Positions 15,977 to 24,357 are shown, counted from the first letter of the stretch. The stretch is DNA of 64,000 nt from JAJPKK01 sp963824905 (GCA_963824905.1 CAWGRH010000011.1:248001-312000); one strand, 5' to 3'. The notes: generated by a model from the letters alone, not told the origin. Numbers and translations: made by a program.

Positions 15977-16784
15977 TCATCGCGGTTCCCCCGCGGGCGA
16001 ACCAAACCATGAAGGCCTGGCAAGCCTTTGCCTCAAGGCACGCCGTTGGGCGCGTCTGCCGGACCGCTGCACCAGCAGGTCGCCATCTTCGCCGATGGCG
16101 CGTTGCGCGCCATCCTCGGGCGGGAGATGAGAAAGGTATTCTCCCGCGACCGCCGCAAACCCGTTGTCGCGCCAGCGGTCGAGCGTACGCATGAGATGCC
16201 GCGCGAAGGCCTCGACCAATCTGTTCGCGTCGGCGCCCTCACCGAACCCTTCATCCTCGAGCGCCGTGTCCTCATGCGCGGCTGCGCGTGGAGAGGCTGC
16301 GGCCTCACTATCGGGGATCGACGCGAGGCGGATCACCGCACCGAATACGAGCCACGGCGGAGGCACTGCCGTATCGCCATCGTCCGGCGCAACGAGGCGG
16401 CCGCCGCCGACGAGCCCGCCATCGACGCGGATCGCATCGGGCCATTCGATCGCGATCGGCTTGTGCGGCGGCGCGATCGCCGCCATCGCGCGGACCAGCG
16501 CCACCATCCCGGCGTAGAGCACGCGCCACGACGACGCGTGCGGCTCGTCAGGCTCGAATACGACCGCAAACTCGGCGACATCGAAGCGCCCGACGGACAC
16601 CAGGGTTCCGGCGCCGAGTTCCGCCGCGTGTTCCGCGCGCATAGGCGACGGCATCGCCGGCCTCGCGCAGCGTGACCAGGCGAAACGGCGGCGGCAGCTC
16701 GATCCTCGGCGCGTAGGGCGCCTCGACCGCAATGTGACGTTCGGGCGGCATCGGGCCCCAACTCCACATTTCAACGTCCGACAC
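15977..16784 (-). CDS. Biotin/lipoate-ligase-like protein of the FDH cluster; frame broken near 16634
   Basis: Frame-repaired length about 268 aa. The N-terminal part (ERHIAVEAPYAPRIELPPPFRLVTLREAGDAVAYA) is in one frame and the rest (AEHAAELGAGTLVSVGRFDVAEFAVVFEP..., then KPIAIEWPDAIRVDGGLVGGGRL) in another. The break is at a GCGCGC run near 16634, and the 3n+1 length fits one extra base. The WPDAIRVDGG block resembles the substrate-binding core of biotin/lipoate-protein ligase folds, as seen in proteins encoded next to DUF3305/DUF3306. The start is uncertain: GTG at 16784 or the ATG five codons on; neither has a strong ribosome binding site. Role in FDH assembly is inference. Confidence 0.65.
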
Positions 16785-16845
16785 TTATGTTGTTTCGAAC
16801 ATAACCTCCAGCCCCGGGGCGGCAGGCGAGGTCTTGGGAGAGGCG

Positions 16846-18861
16846 ATGGTCGACCCGCGCTCGATCCTTGTGTGTTCCTGCGAGGACACCATGCCGCTCG
16901 ATGCCGGGGCACTGCATCAGGGTTGTCGCGGTGCTCGGCTCGTCACCGGCCGCCAATTCTGCCGCGCCGAGTTCGAACGATTTCGCGAGCTCGTCGCGAG
17001 CGGAGCGCCGGTGACGATCGGTTGCACCCAGGAAGCCCCGCTGTTTCGCGAGGCCGCCGGCGCCGACGCCGACGTGAGCTTCGTGAACCTTCGTGAAACT
17101 GCGGGTTGGTCGAAAGAGGCCGCGAATGCCGGCCCCAAGATGGCTGCGCTCGCGGCCGCAGCCGCCGAACCGACGCCGGAATTGTCGTTCGTCGCGCTCT
17201 CGAGCGACGAAATCGTCCTGGTATATGGTCGTGACGAACGCGCCGTCGAAGCCGCCGCGCTGCTCAAGGATCATCTCGATGTCACCGTCCTGATCACCCC
17301 GCCGGGAGAGGTTTCACCGCCGCGCGTCACCGATTTCCCGATCGTGAAGGGCACGATCCGATCGGCCAAGGGCCATCTCGGCGCGTTCGAGATCACCGTC
17401 GATGACTATGCTGCGCCGTCGCCGTCCTCGCGGGGCGCACTCGCGTTCGGTCCGGGACGCGATGGCGCGGTCTCGCATTGCGACATCCTGCTCGACCTGT
17501 CCGGCGGGGCGCCGCTGTTTCCCGCCGCCGATCTGCGCGACGGCTATCTGCGCGCCGACCCCGGCGATCCGGCGGCGGTGCTCCGCGCGGTGCTGCGCGC
17601 CCGCGATCTCGTCGGAGATTTCGACAAGCCGCGCTACATCGATTTCACCGATCACCTCTGCGCCCATTCGCGCTCGAACATCGTCGGCTGCCGGCGGTGT
17701 CTCGATCTCTGCCCGACGGGGGCCATCACTCCCGACGGCGACCGTGTCGCAATCGACGCCGCAATCTGCGCCGGCTGCGGCCAATGCGCTGCGGTCTGCC
17801 CGACCGGCGCCGCCGGTTACGCGATGCCCCCGGCCGATGCCTTGATGCGGCGCCTGCGCACCCTCCTCACGGTCTATCGCGAGGCCGGCGGCCGAACGCC
17901 CGTGCTGCTGTTTCACGACGAGGACCATGGCGGCCCGCTGATCGATGCGCTGGCGCGACACGGCGACGGCCTGCCGGCCGACGTCCTGCCGGTGCAGGTG
18001 AACGAGGTCACGCAGATCGGGCTCGAAACGGTCGCCGCGGCCTTCGCCTATGGCGCGGCCGCGGTGCGTTTCGTCCTGCGCGCAAAACCGCGACACGACG
18101 TTACCGGACTGATGCGCACGATCACGCTCGCGGAGACAATTCTTGCCGGGCTCGGGCTCGGCGGCGCGCGCCTCACGACAATCGAGACCGACGATCCCTT
18201 CGTGCTCGGCGACCGGCTGCGCGAGGGCGGCCTCGACGGCGGAGTCGTCCAGCCGGCGAGCTTCCAACCCAGCGGCCCGAAGCGCGATGTGCTGCGGCTC
18301 GCGCTGCGCGAGCTCCACCGCGTCGCGCCCTCTCCCGTCGATGTCATCGCGCTGCCCGCCGAGGCTCCGTTCGGCGCGGTCGAGATCGACGTCGGCGGTT
18401 GCACGCTGTGCCTCGCCTGCGTGTCCGCTTGTCCGACCGGGGCGCTCACTGACGACGCGGAACGGCCGATGCTGCGGTTTGCCGAGGATGCCTGCGTCCA
18501 ATGCGGGCTGTGCAAGGCGACCTGCCCGGAGAAGGTCATCAGCCTCGTGCCGCAGCTCGACTTCCGCGCTGCGACGGCGGCATCGCGCGTCCTCAAGACG
18601 GAAGAGCCGTTCCCCTGCATCCGCTGCGGCAAGCCGTTCGGCGTCAAGAGCATGATCGAGCGCGTCATCGCCAAGCTCGAAGGCCAGCACTGGATGTATA
18701 AGGGCTCGGCGAGCCGCCTCGATGCGATCAGGATGTGCGAGGCGTGTCGGGTCGCGGCCGTCACCGAACGCGAGTTCGATCCGCATGGGGCGCCGCCGCG
18801 CCCGATGGTGCGAACGACCGACGATTATCCGCGAGGCCGTGGAGAAAAGCCGAGAACGTGA
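16846..18861 (+). CDS. FDH-associated 4Fe-4S ferredoxin-type protein
   Basis: Protein of 671 aa starting MVDPRSILVCSCED at 16846, with GGGAGAGG directly upstream. It has two pairs of ferredoxin-type motifs: CRRCLDLCPTGA with CAGCGQCAAVCPTGA around residues 285-325, and CTLCLACVSACPTGA with CVQCGLCKATCPE around residues 520-565. Further cysteines (CIRCGKPFG, CEACR) lie near the C-terminus. No signal or membrane segment is seen, so it is probably cytoplasmic. It is divergent from the ligase/DUF3305 genes and followed by a 40-residue membrane peptide and oxalate decarboxylase. Homologues are commonly found beside FDH operons. Whether it donates electrons or serves cofactor assembly is unknown. 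Confidence 0.85.
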   Translation: MVDPRSILVCSCEDTMPLDAGALHQGCRGARLVTGRQFCRAEFERFRELVASGAPVTIGCTQEAPLFREAAGADADVSFVNLRETAGWSKEAANAGPKMAALAAAAAEPTPELSFVALSSDEIVLVYGRDERAVEAAALLKDHLDVTVLITPPGEVSPPRVTDFPIVKGTIRSAKGHLGAFEITVDDYAAPSPSSRGALAFGPGRDGAVSHCDILLDLSGGAPLFPAADLRDGYLRADPGDPAAVLRAVLRARDLVGDFDKPRYIDFTDHLCAHSRSNIVGCRRCLDLCPTGAITPDGDRVAIDAAICAGCGQCAAVCPTGAAGYAMPPADALMRRLRTLLTVYREAGGRTPVLLFHDEDHGGPLIDALARHGDGLPADVLPVQVNEVTQIGLETVAAAFAYGAAAVRFVLRAKPRHDVTGLMRTITLAETILAGLGLGGARLTTIETDDPFVLGDRLREGGLDGGVVQPASFQPSGPKRDVLRLALRELHRVAPSPVDVIALPAEAPFGAVEIDVGGCTLCLACVSACPTGALTDDAERPMLRFAEDACVQCGLCKATCPEKVISLVPQLDFRAATAASRVLKTEEPFPCIRCGKPFGVKSMIERVIAKLEGQHWMYKGSASRLDAIRMCEACRVAAVTEREFDPHGAPPRPMVRTTDDYPRGRGEKPRT

Positions 18862-18928
18862 GGGTTCGTCGCCCACCGGAACGCGCAGCCCGCGCGGCGC
18901 GTTACCGGCTCGAACGAGGGAGGTACCG

Positions 18929-19051
18929 ATGCGCAGCTTCATCCTTGCCTGCATCGCCGTCGCAGTCATCGCCGTGGTCGGCGCCGTCGTGCTCAGCGAG
19001 TTTCAGGAATCCTCCAAGGAAGCCTTCGCGACGGTGGGTGTGCGGCTCTGA
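18929..19051 (+). CDS. Small membrane peptide of the FDH region
   Basis: A 40-residue peptide, MRSFILACIAVAVIAVVGAVVL followed by a short polar tail SEFQESSKEAFATVGVRL. GAGGGAGG lies just before the ATG at 18929. It has one membrane span and a tail predicted on the periplasmic side. Similar tiny membrane peptides are often annotated near FDH genes in this group. It lies between the Fe-S protein and oxalate decarboxylase genes on the same strand. Confidence 0.65.
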   Translation: MRSFILACIAVAVIAVVGAVVLSEFQESSKEAFATVGVRL

Positions 19052-19096
19052 CGCCACGTTCGATCGGTATTTCGTCATCAACACAGGAGTCGATCC

Positions 19097-20320
19097 ATGG
19101 ATTCGATCTCACGTCGAAACCTGCTGGCGGCATCCGCTGCCGGAGGCCTGTTGACGGCGGCGAATGCGGCGGCCGCACAGAACGGTCCGGTGCCGCAGCC
19201 GCAACGGCCCGGCCGCGGCGGCACTGATCCCGGTCCGCGCAATCTCATGCGCGATCGGCAGAACCCCGACCTGCTGGTCCCGCCTTCGACCGATCACGGC
19301 ACCCTGCCCAACCTGCGCTTCTCGTTCTCGGACTCCCATGTGCGCCTCGAGCCCGGCGGCTGGACGCGGCAGGTCACCGTGCGCGAGCTCGGCGTGTCCA
19401 GGAACATCGCCGGCGTCAACATGCGCCTGAACGCCGGTGGCGTGCGCGAGTTGCATTGGCACAAAGCCGCCGAATGGGCCTACATGCTCTACGGCACGGC
19501 GCGGATCACCGCCATCGATGCGCAAGGGCGGTATTTCGTCGACGACGTCGGAGTCGGCGATCTCTGGTACTTCGCGTCCGGCATTCCGCACTCGATCCAG
19601 GGGCTCGGCCCCGACGGCTGCGAATTCCTGCTGGTGTTCGACGACGGCGACTTCGACGAGGACAACACCTTCCTGCTCAGCGACTGGTTCAAGCACACGC
19701 CGAACGACGTGCTCGCCAAGAATTTCGGCGTGTCGGATTCGCTGTTCGGGCACACGCCCGACCCGAGCGAGCTCTACATCTTCCCGGCGCCGGTGCCGGG
19801 CTCGCTGGCGTCCGACCAGTTTCCGGGCTCACCGCAGATGCCGCAGCGGCTGAGCCACCGGATGATGGCGCAGCAGCCGATCCGGTCAAGAAGCGGCACG
19901 GTGCGCATCACCGACACCAGCGTGTTTCCCGCCTCCAAGACGATCTCGGCGGCGCTGGTCGAGGTCGAGCCGGGTGGACTGCGCGAGCTACACTGGCATC
20001 CCAACACCGACGAGTGGCAGTACTACATCGAGGGACAGGCGCGCATGGGCGTGTTCGCCGCGTCGGGCCAGGCCCGCACCTTCGATTTCATGGCCGGCGA
20101 CGTCGGCTTCGTGCCGTTCGCCATGGGCCATTACGTCGAGAACACGGGAACGACGCCACTGCGCTTCCTCGAAATATTCAAGAGCGACTACTATGCCGAC
20201 GTATCGCTCAATCAATGGATGGCGCTGACGCCGCCTGAGCTCGTCAACGCGCATCTCAAGCTCGGCCCGCAATTCATGGCGTCGCTCCGGAAAAACAAGG
20301 TTCCGGTCGTGCCGGCGTAA
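19097..20320 (+). CDS. oxdC: Oxalate decarboxylase, bicupin, Tat-exported
   Basis: Enzyme of 407 aa converting oxalate to formate and CO2. The N-terminus is a twin-arginine signal (ISRRNLLAASAAGGLLTAANAAAAQ). Two cupin domains each hold a full manganese site: H120, H122, E126, H165 in the first (RELHWHKAAEWAYM; GIPHSI) and H299, H301, E306, H345 in the second (RELHWHPNTDEWQYYIEG; AMGHYVE). Match to Bacillus OxdC is extensive. The active-site lid reads D187-E188-D189-N190-T191 where the Bacillus enzyme has SENST; the catalytic Glu is kept. Encoded just after FDH-associated genes, so the formate produced would be at hand for the periplasmic FDH. Confidence 0.93.
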   Translation: MDSISRRNLLAASAAGGLLTAANAAAAQNGPVPQPQRPGRGGTDPGPRNLMRDRQNPDLLVPPSTDHGTLPNLRFSFSDSHVRLEPGGWTRQVTVRELGVSRNIAGVNMRLNAGGVRELHWHKAAEWAYMLYGTARITAIDAQGRYFVDDVGVGDLWYFASGIPHSIQGLGPDGCEFLLVFDDGDFDEDNTFLLSDWFKHTPNDVLAKNFGVSDSLFGHTPDPSELYIFPAPVPGSLASDQFPGSPQMPQRLSHRMMAQQPIRSRSGTVRITDTSVFPASKTISAALVEVEPGGLRELHWHPNTDEWQYYIEGQARMGVFAASGQARTFDFMAGDVGFVPFAMGHYVENTGTTPLRFLEIFKSDYYADVSLNQWMALTPPELVNAHLKLGPQFMASLRKNKVPVVPA

Positions 20321-20357
20321 CCCGGCGTGACAGCATCGCGCGGCGCAGGCGTCGTGA

Positions 20358-20489
20358 TTACCTCACGACGGCCCCAGTCTGCGCGCTGACACGAAGCGCT
20401 TGGCGGTCGGCCTGACCGCTCAGCGAAAGGATCGAGGTGAAGGCGGCGAGCACGAACATCAGGGAGAGTACCGCAACGAAGGTCTTCAT
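20358..20489 (-). CDS. Short secreted or membrane peptide, 43 aa
   Basis: Peptide MKTFVAVLSLMFVLAAFTSI followed by LSLSGQADRQALRVSAQTGAVVR. AGGAG sits 7 bases before the ATG at 20489, a strong ribosome binding site. The first 24 residues are a signal or membrane anchor; the rest is polar. A short inverted repeat, GAGGTG...CACCTC, lies about 60 bp upstream of the start. No family recognised. It is not long enough to be statistically secure, but start site, composition and position make it credible. Confidence 0.5.
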   Translation of the reverse strand: MKTFVAVLSLMFVLAAFTSILSLSGQADRQALRVSAQTGAVVR

Positions 20490-20710
20490 GGCTGATCTCC
20501 TGGGTACGATCATGGAACCGACTCTAGGTCCCTCGTCGGAGATCGGAGGTGAAGCACCTCACAGAGGCTAACCGATTTCATTTCCTCGAAATTTAGCCTC
20601 CCTGCGGACCGCGTGGTTCAACGTGACCGACCTCACATCCAATTCCAGGCGGCGGAGTTAGGCTGCAGGCAAGACTTCGATCAAGTTCTTCGATCACGAG
20701 GAGCCTTGCC

Positions 20711-20875
20711 ATGTCCGACCAGCGTCGTTCCGCCAGACAAGAGAATCCCGAGCCGTCGTTGGGAGCGAGCGTCGGCGTGCTCTGCCTCATCCTTTTCGGA
20801 TTGTTCGCAATGGTGGCGAATATCAGCGTTCCTGATATCCGGGTGGAGCAGATCGCGGCTTCGGTCGAGCTCTGA
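20711..20875 (+). CDS. Small single-span membrane protein, 54 aa
   Basis: Protein beginning MSDQRRSARQENPEPSLGAS with a hydrophobic span VGVLCLILFGLFAMVANI at about residues 21-38 and a C-terminal tail ending QIAASVEL. GAGGAG precedes the ATG at 20711 by 8 bases. It converges on the cupin gene at 20882, whose stop is 6 bp away. A basic head followed by one span suggests the N-terminus is in the cytoplasm. Function unknown. Confidence 0.55.
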   Translation: MSDQRRSARQENPEPSLGASVGVLCLILFGLFAMVANISVPDIRVEQIAASVEL

Positions 20876-20881
20876 ACCCAC

Positions 20882-21496
20882 TCACGCCGGCTGTTCGACC
20901 GCAACCGCGAGGTATCGCTTCACCATCTCGGCGGTGAGCACGACGCTCGGATCGTATTCGGGCGCATTCTCGAGCTGCTCGAGATCGTTGAGCCCGCAAT
21001 TCTTGTAGATCCGGTTGGTGCAGGAGATCAGCCGCGTCGGCCGGCGCGAATCGCCGTTGAAATGCTGGTGGATCGTGCTCGGCGGCACGTAGATGACGTC
21101 GCCCGCTTCCCACTCGTAGCGCTTGATCTCGGCCTGCGGCACCCACTCGTAGGCATCCGTGATCTCGACGTCGCAGTCCTGGTGGAGGTCGTAGCCGTGC
21201 CCCTCCAGCACATAGAGGCATTCCTCGGCGACATGGCGGTGCTTGCCTGAGCGGCTGCCCGGCGGGATCACCTGCATGTAGGCGTCGACCGTCTCCATCC
21301 GCGTATTCATCTGCTCGTTCAAGAGGTGCTTGAGCAGGCCCTGCCGCGACATTTCCCACGGCATCTCCTCGGGCCGCACGATCTTCTTGCGCCGGGCGTT
21401 GCGGGCGGGCGCCGTGGTCGCGTGGTCGAGCAGGCTCTGATAGAGCTTTTCATTGAGCGAGCCGCTCATCCACGCTTTTGCTTCATCCCAAGCCAT
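20882..21496 (-). CDS. Cupin domain protein (first of three)
   Basis: Protein of 204 aa with one central cupin domain. Motif 1 is PGSRSGKHRHVAEECLYVLEGHGYDLH (residues about 78-104), with the HxH and following Glu that bind metal. Motif 2 is WEAGDVIYVPPSTIHQHFNGD (about 126-146), with the second-motif His. The N-terminal 50 residues are helical and charged (PARNARRKKIVRPEEMPWEM). The general look is that of gentisate-dioxygenase-like or ring-cleavage-related cupins, but substrate and activity are unknown. It is the last gene of a minus-strand run of cupins, ABC transporter genes and an SMP-30 gene, and is likely involved with the same imported compound. Confidence 0.8.
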   Translation of the reverse strand: MAWDEAKAWMSGSLNEKLYQSLLDHATTAPARNARRKKIVRPEEMPWEMSRQGLLKHLLNEQMNTRMETVDAYMQVIPPGSRSGKHRHVAEECLYVLEGHGYDLHQDCDVEITDAYEWVPQAEIKRYEWEAGDVIYVPPSTIHQHFNGDSRRPTRLISCTNRIYKNCGLNDLEQLENAPEYDPSVVLTAEMVKRYLAVAVEQPA

Positions 21497-21566
21497 CGTC
21501 TTCTCTTCGTCGGGCGTACCGGGGTCGTGCGTACCAGGGTCGTGCGTATCGCGCGTCGCGGAAAAT

Positions 21567-22136
21567 TCACTCCTGGTGATCGTTCTCGCCCGGATGATTG
21601 AAATCCTCGTCCTCCTGCCGCGGCACGAAATTGCCCTGCGTCGGTGACGGCGTCTTCGGGCGCTTCTCGACCGTGTGCTGGAACAGCATGTTCATGAACA
21701 GGTACATCGGCTTGGTCTTGATCACCAAGGCGCGCGCCGGCTCCTTTTCACTGGCGTTGAAGTGCTGGTGCACACAGTTGTTGTGCACGATGGCGACGTC
21801 GCCGGCCTTCCAGTCGTAGCGCACGCCGTCGTGCACCTCGTAGCCGGCGCCGTCGAGAATGTAGAAGGCCGCCTCGTTCACGTGGCCGTGCTTCTGCGTC
21901 TTCCCGCCCGGGGCATATTCCTCGAGGTGAATGTGCAGCGTCTGGGTGCGGCCGTCCTCCGGCTCCACATAATGCCGGGAAAAATGCTGCGGCCCGCCGT
22001 CGAGCTTGAGATCCTTGCCCTTGATGACCCGCGGCATCGCCCGCAGCCGGCCAAGCTCGTCCTTGAGGCTGTAGGCGCCCTCGAGCGCCCGGACGAACAC
22101 CCGTTGCTTGTCCGGATCATGCTGCTTGTCGGCCAT
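21567..22136 (-). CDS. Cupin domain protein (second of three)
   Basis: Protein of 189 aa, starting MADKQHDPDKQRVFVRALE at 22136. The cupin core reads LEEYAPGGKTQKHGHVNEAAFYILDGAGYEVHDG (HxH and Glu present), followed by WKAGDVAIVHNNCVHQHFNASE. It is similar in design to the cupin at 20882 (QHFNxxxxxPxR in motif 2), suggesting common ancestry. The C-terminal tail is charged (RQEDEDFNHPGENDHQE). Its stop is 70 bp from the start of the next cupin. Enzymatic or sensory function cannot be told apart from sequence. Confidence 0.8.
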   Translation of the reverse strand: MADKQHDPDKQRVFVRALEGAYSLKDELGRLRAMPRVIKGKDLKLDGGPQHFSRHYVEPEDGRTQTLHIHLEEYAPGGKTQKHGHVNEAAFYILDGAGYEVHDGVRYDWKAGDVAIVHNNCVHQHFNASEKEPARALVIKTKPMYLFMNMLFQHTVEKRPKTPSPTQGNFVPRQEDEDFNHPGENDHQE

Positions 22137-22168
22137 CTCGAATCCTCGACCCTCCCTGCGGCAGGGGT

Positions 22169-23242
22169 TCAACGCGCCCGGCTGATGAACGTATCGCGAT
22201 AATACTTACTCCACTTCTGATTGTTGTCGAGGATTCTCGCGGGATCGAGAAAGGTCAGAGACGGCAGCTCCACCAGCGGCTTGACCTTGCGGCTCATGGG
22301 AAAATAGTCGCGGGCGTTGAGAAGCACCTGCGCGTCGCTCAGCATGAAATCGTAGAACAGGATCGCGGCGTTCGGATGCGCCGCGCGGCGGGCGACCCCG
22401 ATACCTTCGAGGCGCGCGATGGTCGGCGGGACGGTGAACCAGTCGACCGGCGCGCCGCTGTTCTTCAACTGGATGGCGCGATAGGCATAGGCGGTAAGCG
22501 CGAGCGGCACCTCCCCCGACGTGATGAGGTTCGCAAGCAGCGTGTGGCCCTTGCGCACCGATACGCCGTTCGCCGCCACGATGTCCCGAAACAGCTTGAG
22601 GCCGCGCTCCTCTCCGAGCTCACCGATCACGCCGCCGAACCAGTCGATGTCGTCGGCCTCGATCCCGAGCTTGCCTTTCCACTTGGGATCGACGAAGCCG
22701 GCGTAATCCTTGGGGAGGTCCTCCTTGCGGATCAGCCTGGTGTTGTAGGCGCCGACGAAGACGTTGTAGCGCGTTCCCGTCCACTCGCGGTGCGGCCGCA
22801 GCGCCATCGGATCGAGGTCGGCGAGTACCGGCGACTTTATCTCCTGGAGCAGCTTTTCGCGGTGGAGCGATTCCATCGCCGCGCCGCCGGTTTCAAAGGC
22901 GTCGGCATCGAACCGGTTGCCGCGCGCCTCCACGACGCTGCGCTGGACGAGCGTCTCGGAGCTGCCGCGCCACATCCGCACCTTGACGTCGTATTTCTTC
23001 TCGAAGGCGGCGGCGACGATCCCCATGTCGTCCAGATTCGCCGACGTGTAGAGGGTGACGACCCCTTCCTTCTTCGCGCCGGCAACGAGCTTGTCGGTGC
23101 GGTCGGCGCCCGCATAGGCCGCCATCTCCGCAGTGGTCGAGACGACGCTCTGCGCCTCGCCGATCCACGCAGTCCCAGCGCGAGCATGCCCGCCAGGACA
23201 AGAGCCCGCCTCGCCTCCCCGCCAGGCCCGCAGCGCACCCAT
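22169..23242 (-). CDS. ABC transporter periplasmic binding protein (Fe3+/AfuA-type family); N-terminus out of frame near 23160
   Basis: Periplasmic solute-binding protein of about 357 aa, SBP_bac_6/AfuA-like: KEGVVTLYTSANLDDMGIVAAAFEKKYDVKVRMWRGSSETLVQR at the N-terminus of the mature part, later DDIDWFGGVIGELGEERGLKLFRDI. The family takes up iron, phosphonates, polyamines and other solutes. The ATG at 23242 forms TGATG with the stop of the bicupin, implying coupling. Read in that frame, the first 32 residues lack a hydrophobic core, whereas the next frame contains ARRALVLAGMLALGLRGSA, a proper signal peptide. One missing base near 23160 would join them (start then a GTG near 23238). The signal peptide is therefore probably split by an indel. 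Confidence 0.8.
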   Translation of the reverse strand: MGALRAWRGGEAGSCPGGHARAGTAWIGEAQSVVSTTAEMAAYAGADRTDKLVAGAKKEGVVTLYTSANLDDMGIVAAAFEKKYDVKVRMWRGSSETLVQRSVVEARGNRFDADAFETGGAAMESLHREKLLQEIKSPVLADLDPMALRPHREWTGTRYNVFVGAYNTRLIRKEDLPKDYAGFVDPKWKGKLGIEADDIDWFGGVIGELGEERGLKLFRDIVAANGVSVRKGHTLLANLITSGEVPLALTAYAYRAIQLKNSGAPVDWFTVPPTIARLEGIGVARRAAHPNAAILFYDFMLSDAQVLLNARDYFPMSRKVKPLVELPSLTFLDPARILDNNQKWSKYYRDTFISRAR

Positions 23243-24357
23243 CACGCGGCCACCTGCGGCGGCAGAGTGGCGAGCTCCGCCTGGTAGACCTCGTCCATGC
23301 GCGGCTTGAGCCCGTGCCTTGAAAGCGCCTCGGCGAACATGCGGCGCACCTCGGGCACCTCGTCGGCATAGTCGATCTGCATGCCGCCGAGCCGCCGGCT
23401 GATCCACGACATCGGAACGCCCTGGGCATTGCGCGGCGTCGCGTATTTGAAGGCGAGGTAGCGCGCCGGCGTCGGGCCGGTGTTGAAGTGCTGGTGGAAC
23501 CAGGCGTTGGGAGGAACGATCATGGTGCCGATCTGCCACTCGTAGCGGCGCGGCGGATCGCCCTCCGGCCACATCAGCGAGTAGCCCTCGCCGCTGAGCA
23601 CGATGACATGGGCGCCCGGCCCGTGGGCATGCGCCTTCTTGTAGGTGCCGATCGGAAATTGCGAGATGTGGCTCGCGATGGTGCCGCGCGCCATGTTGAA
23701 GCGGATGTGCCCGCCGCCGGCGCCGCGCTCCTTCGCCGAGATCAACGGCAGGTTGACCGCATCGGCGACGAAGTTCGTCGTCAGCAGAAAGCCCTTCTGC
23801 TCGCCCTTGGCGGTGAAATAATCCGGCTCGCCGGCGAAGCGGTTCTTGAAGTCGTAGGCCGTGTTGAAGACGAATTGGACGTCGTCATACATGTTGACGA
23901 CCGACGGGCAGTTGGTCACCGCGACGTAGCGCGCCGGCGCCGTGCCGGAGCCGTTGAAATGCCGGTGCCAGGTGTTGAGCGGGATCGCGAACATCGCACC
24001 GGCTTTCCACTCGAACGAGATGCGGTCGCCGGCGTCGTTCCACACCGTCGTCGAGCCGCGGCCGTCGAGCACGAGGATCATCTCCTCGTAGAGCTGGCGC
24101 TGCGGCTCGAGCGCGCCGCGCGGAGGAATTTCGCAGACATAGCAGTCGTTCGAGGTGCGCGACGCCTCGTGGTTGATGAAGACGCCGCTGCCGCCGCGCC
24201 GCGCCCACGGCTTGAGCTCGACGGTGCGCAGGTTCGGGATGTAGTGGGCGCCGATGATGTCGAGGCCTTCGTTGCGCACCCAGCGCAGATAGGGAGTGTC
24301 CTTTTCGGTGGCGAACTTGTTCGCAAGCTCGTCCGAGACGACGGCACTCTTGGCCAT
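23242..24357 (-). CDS. Bicupin protein (third cupin gene)
   Basis: Protein of 371 aa, start MAKSAVVSDELANKF at 24357 behind GGGGAGG. Two cupin domains: the first includes PRGALEPQRQLYEEMILVLDGRGSTTVWND and WKAGAMFAIPLNTWHRHFNGSG; the second includes PIGTYKKAHAHGPGAHVIVLSGEGYSLMWPEGD and WQIGTMIVPPNAWFHQHFNTG. In the first domain the usual HxH is replaced by EPQRQ, so it may lack a metal; the second keeps HAH and the later His. It overlaps the binding-protein gene by one base. Similar bicupins are annotated broadly as gentisate-dioxygenase-like or ethanolamine-utilisation-like; the activity is unknown. Confidence 0.8.
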   Translation of the reverse strand: MAKSAVVSDELANKFATEKDTPYLRWVRNEGLDIIGAHYIPNLRTVELKPWARRGGSGVFINHEASRTSNDCYVCEIPPRGALEPQRQLYEEMILVLDGRGSTTVWNDAGDRISFEWKAGAMFAIPLNTWHRHFNGSGTAPARYVAVTNCPSVVNMYDDVQFVFNTAYDFKNRFAGEPDYFTAKGEQKGFLLTTNFVADAVNLPLISAKERGAGGGHIRFNMARGTIASHISQFPIGTYKKAHAHGPGAHVIVLSGEGYSLMWPEGDPPRRYEWQIGTMIVPPNAWFHQHFNTGPTPARYLAFKYATPRNAQGVPMSWISRRLGGMQIDYADEVPEVRRMFAEALSRHGLKPRMDEVYQAELATLPPQVAA

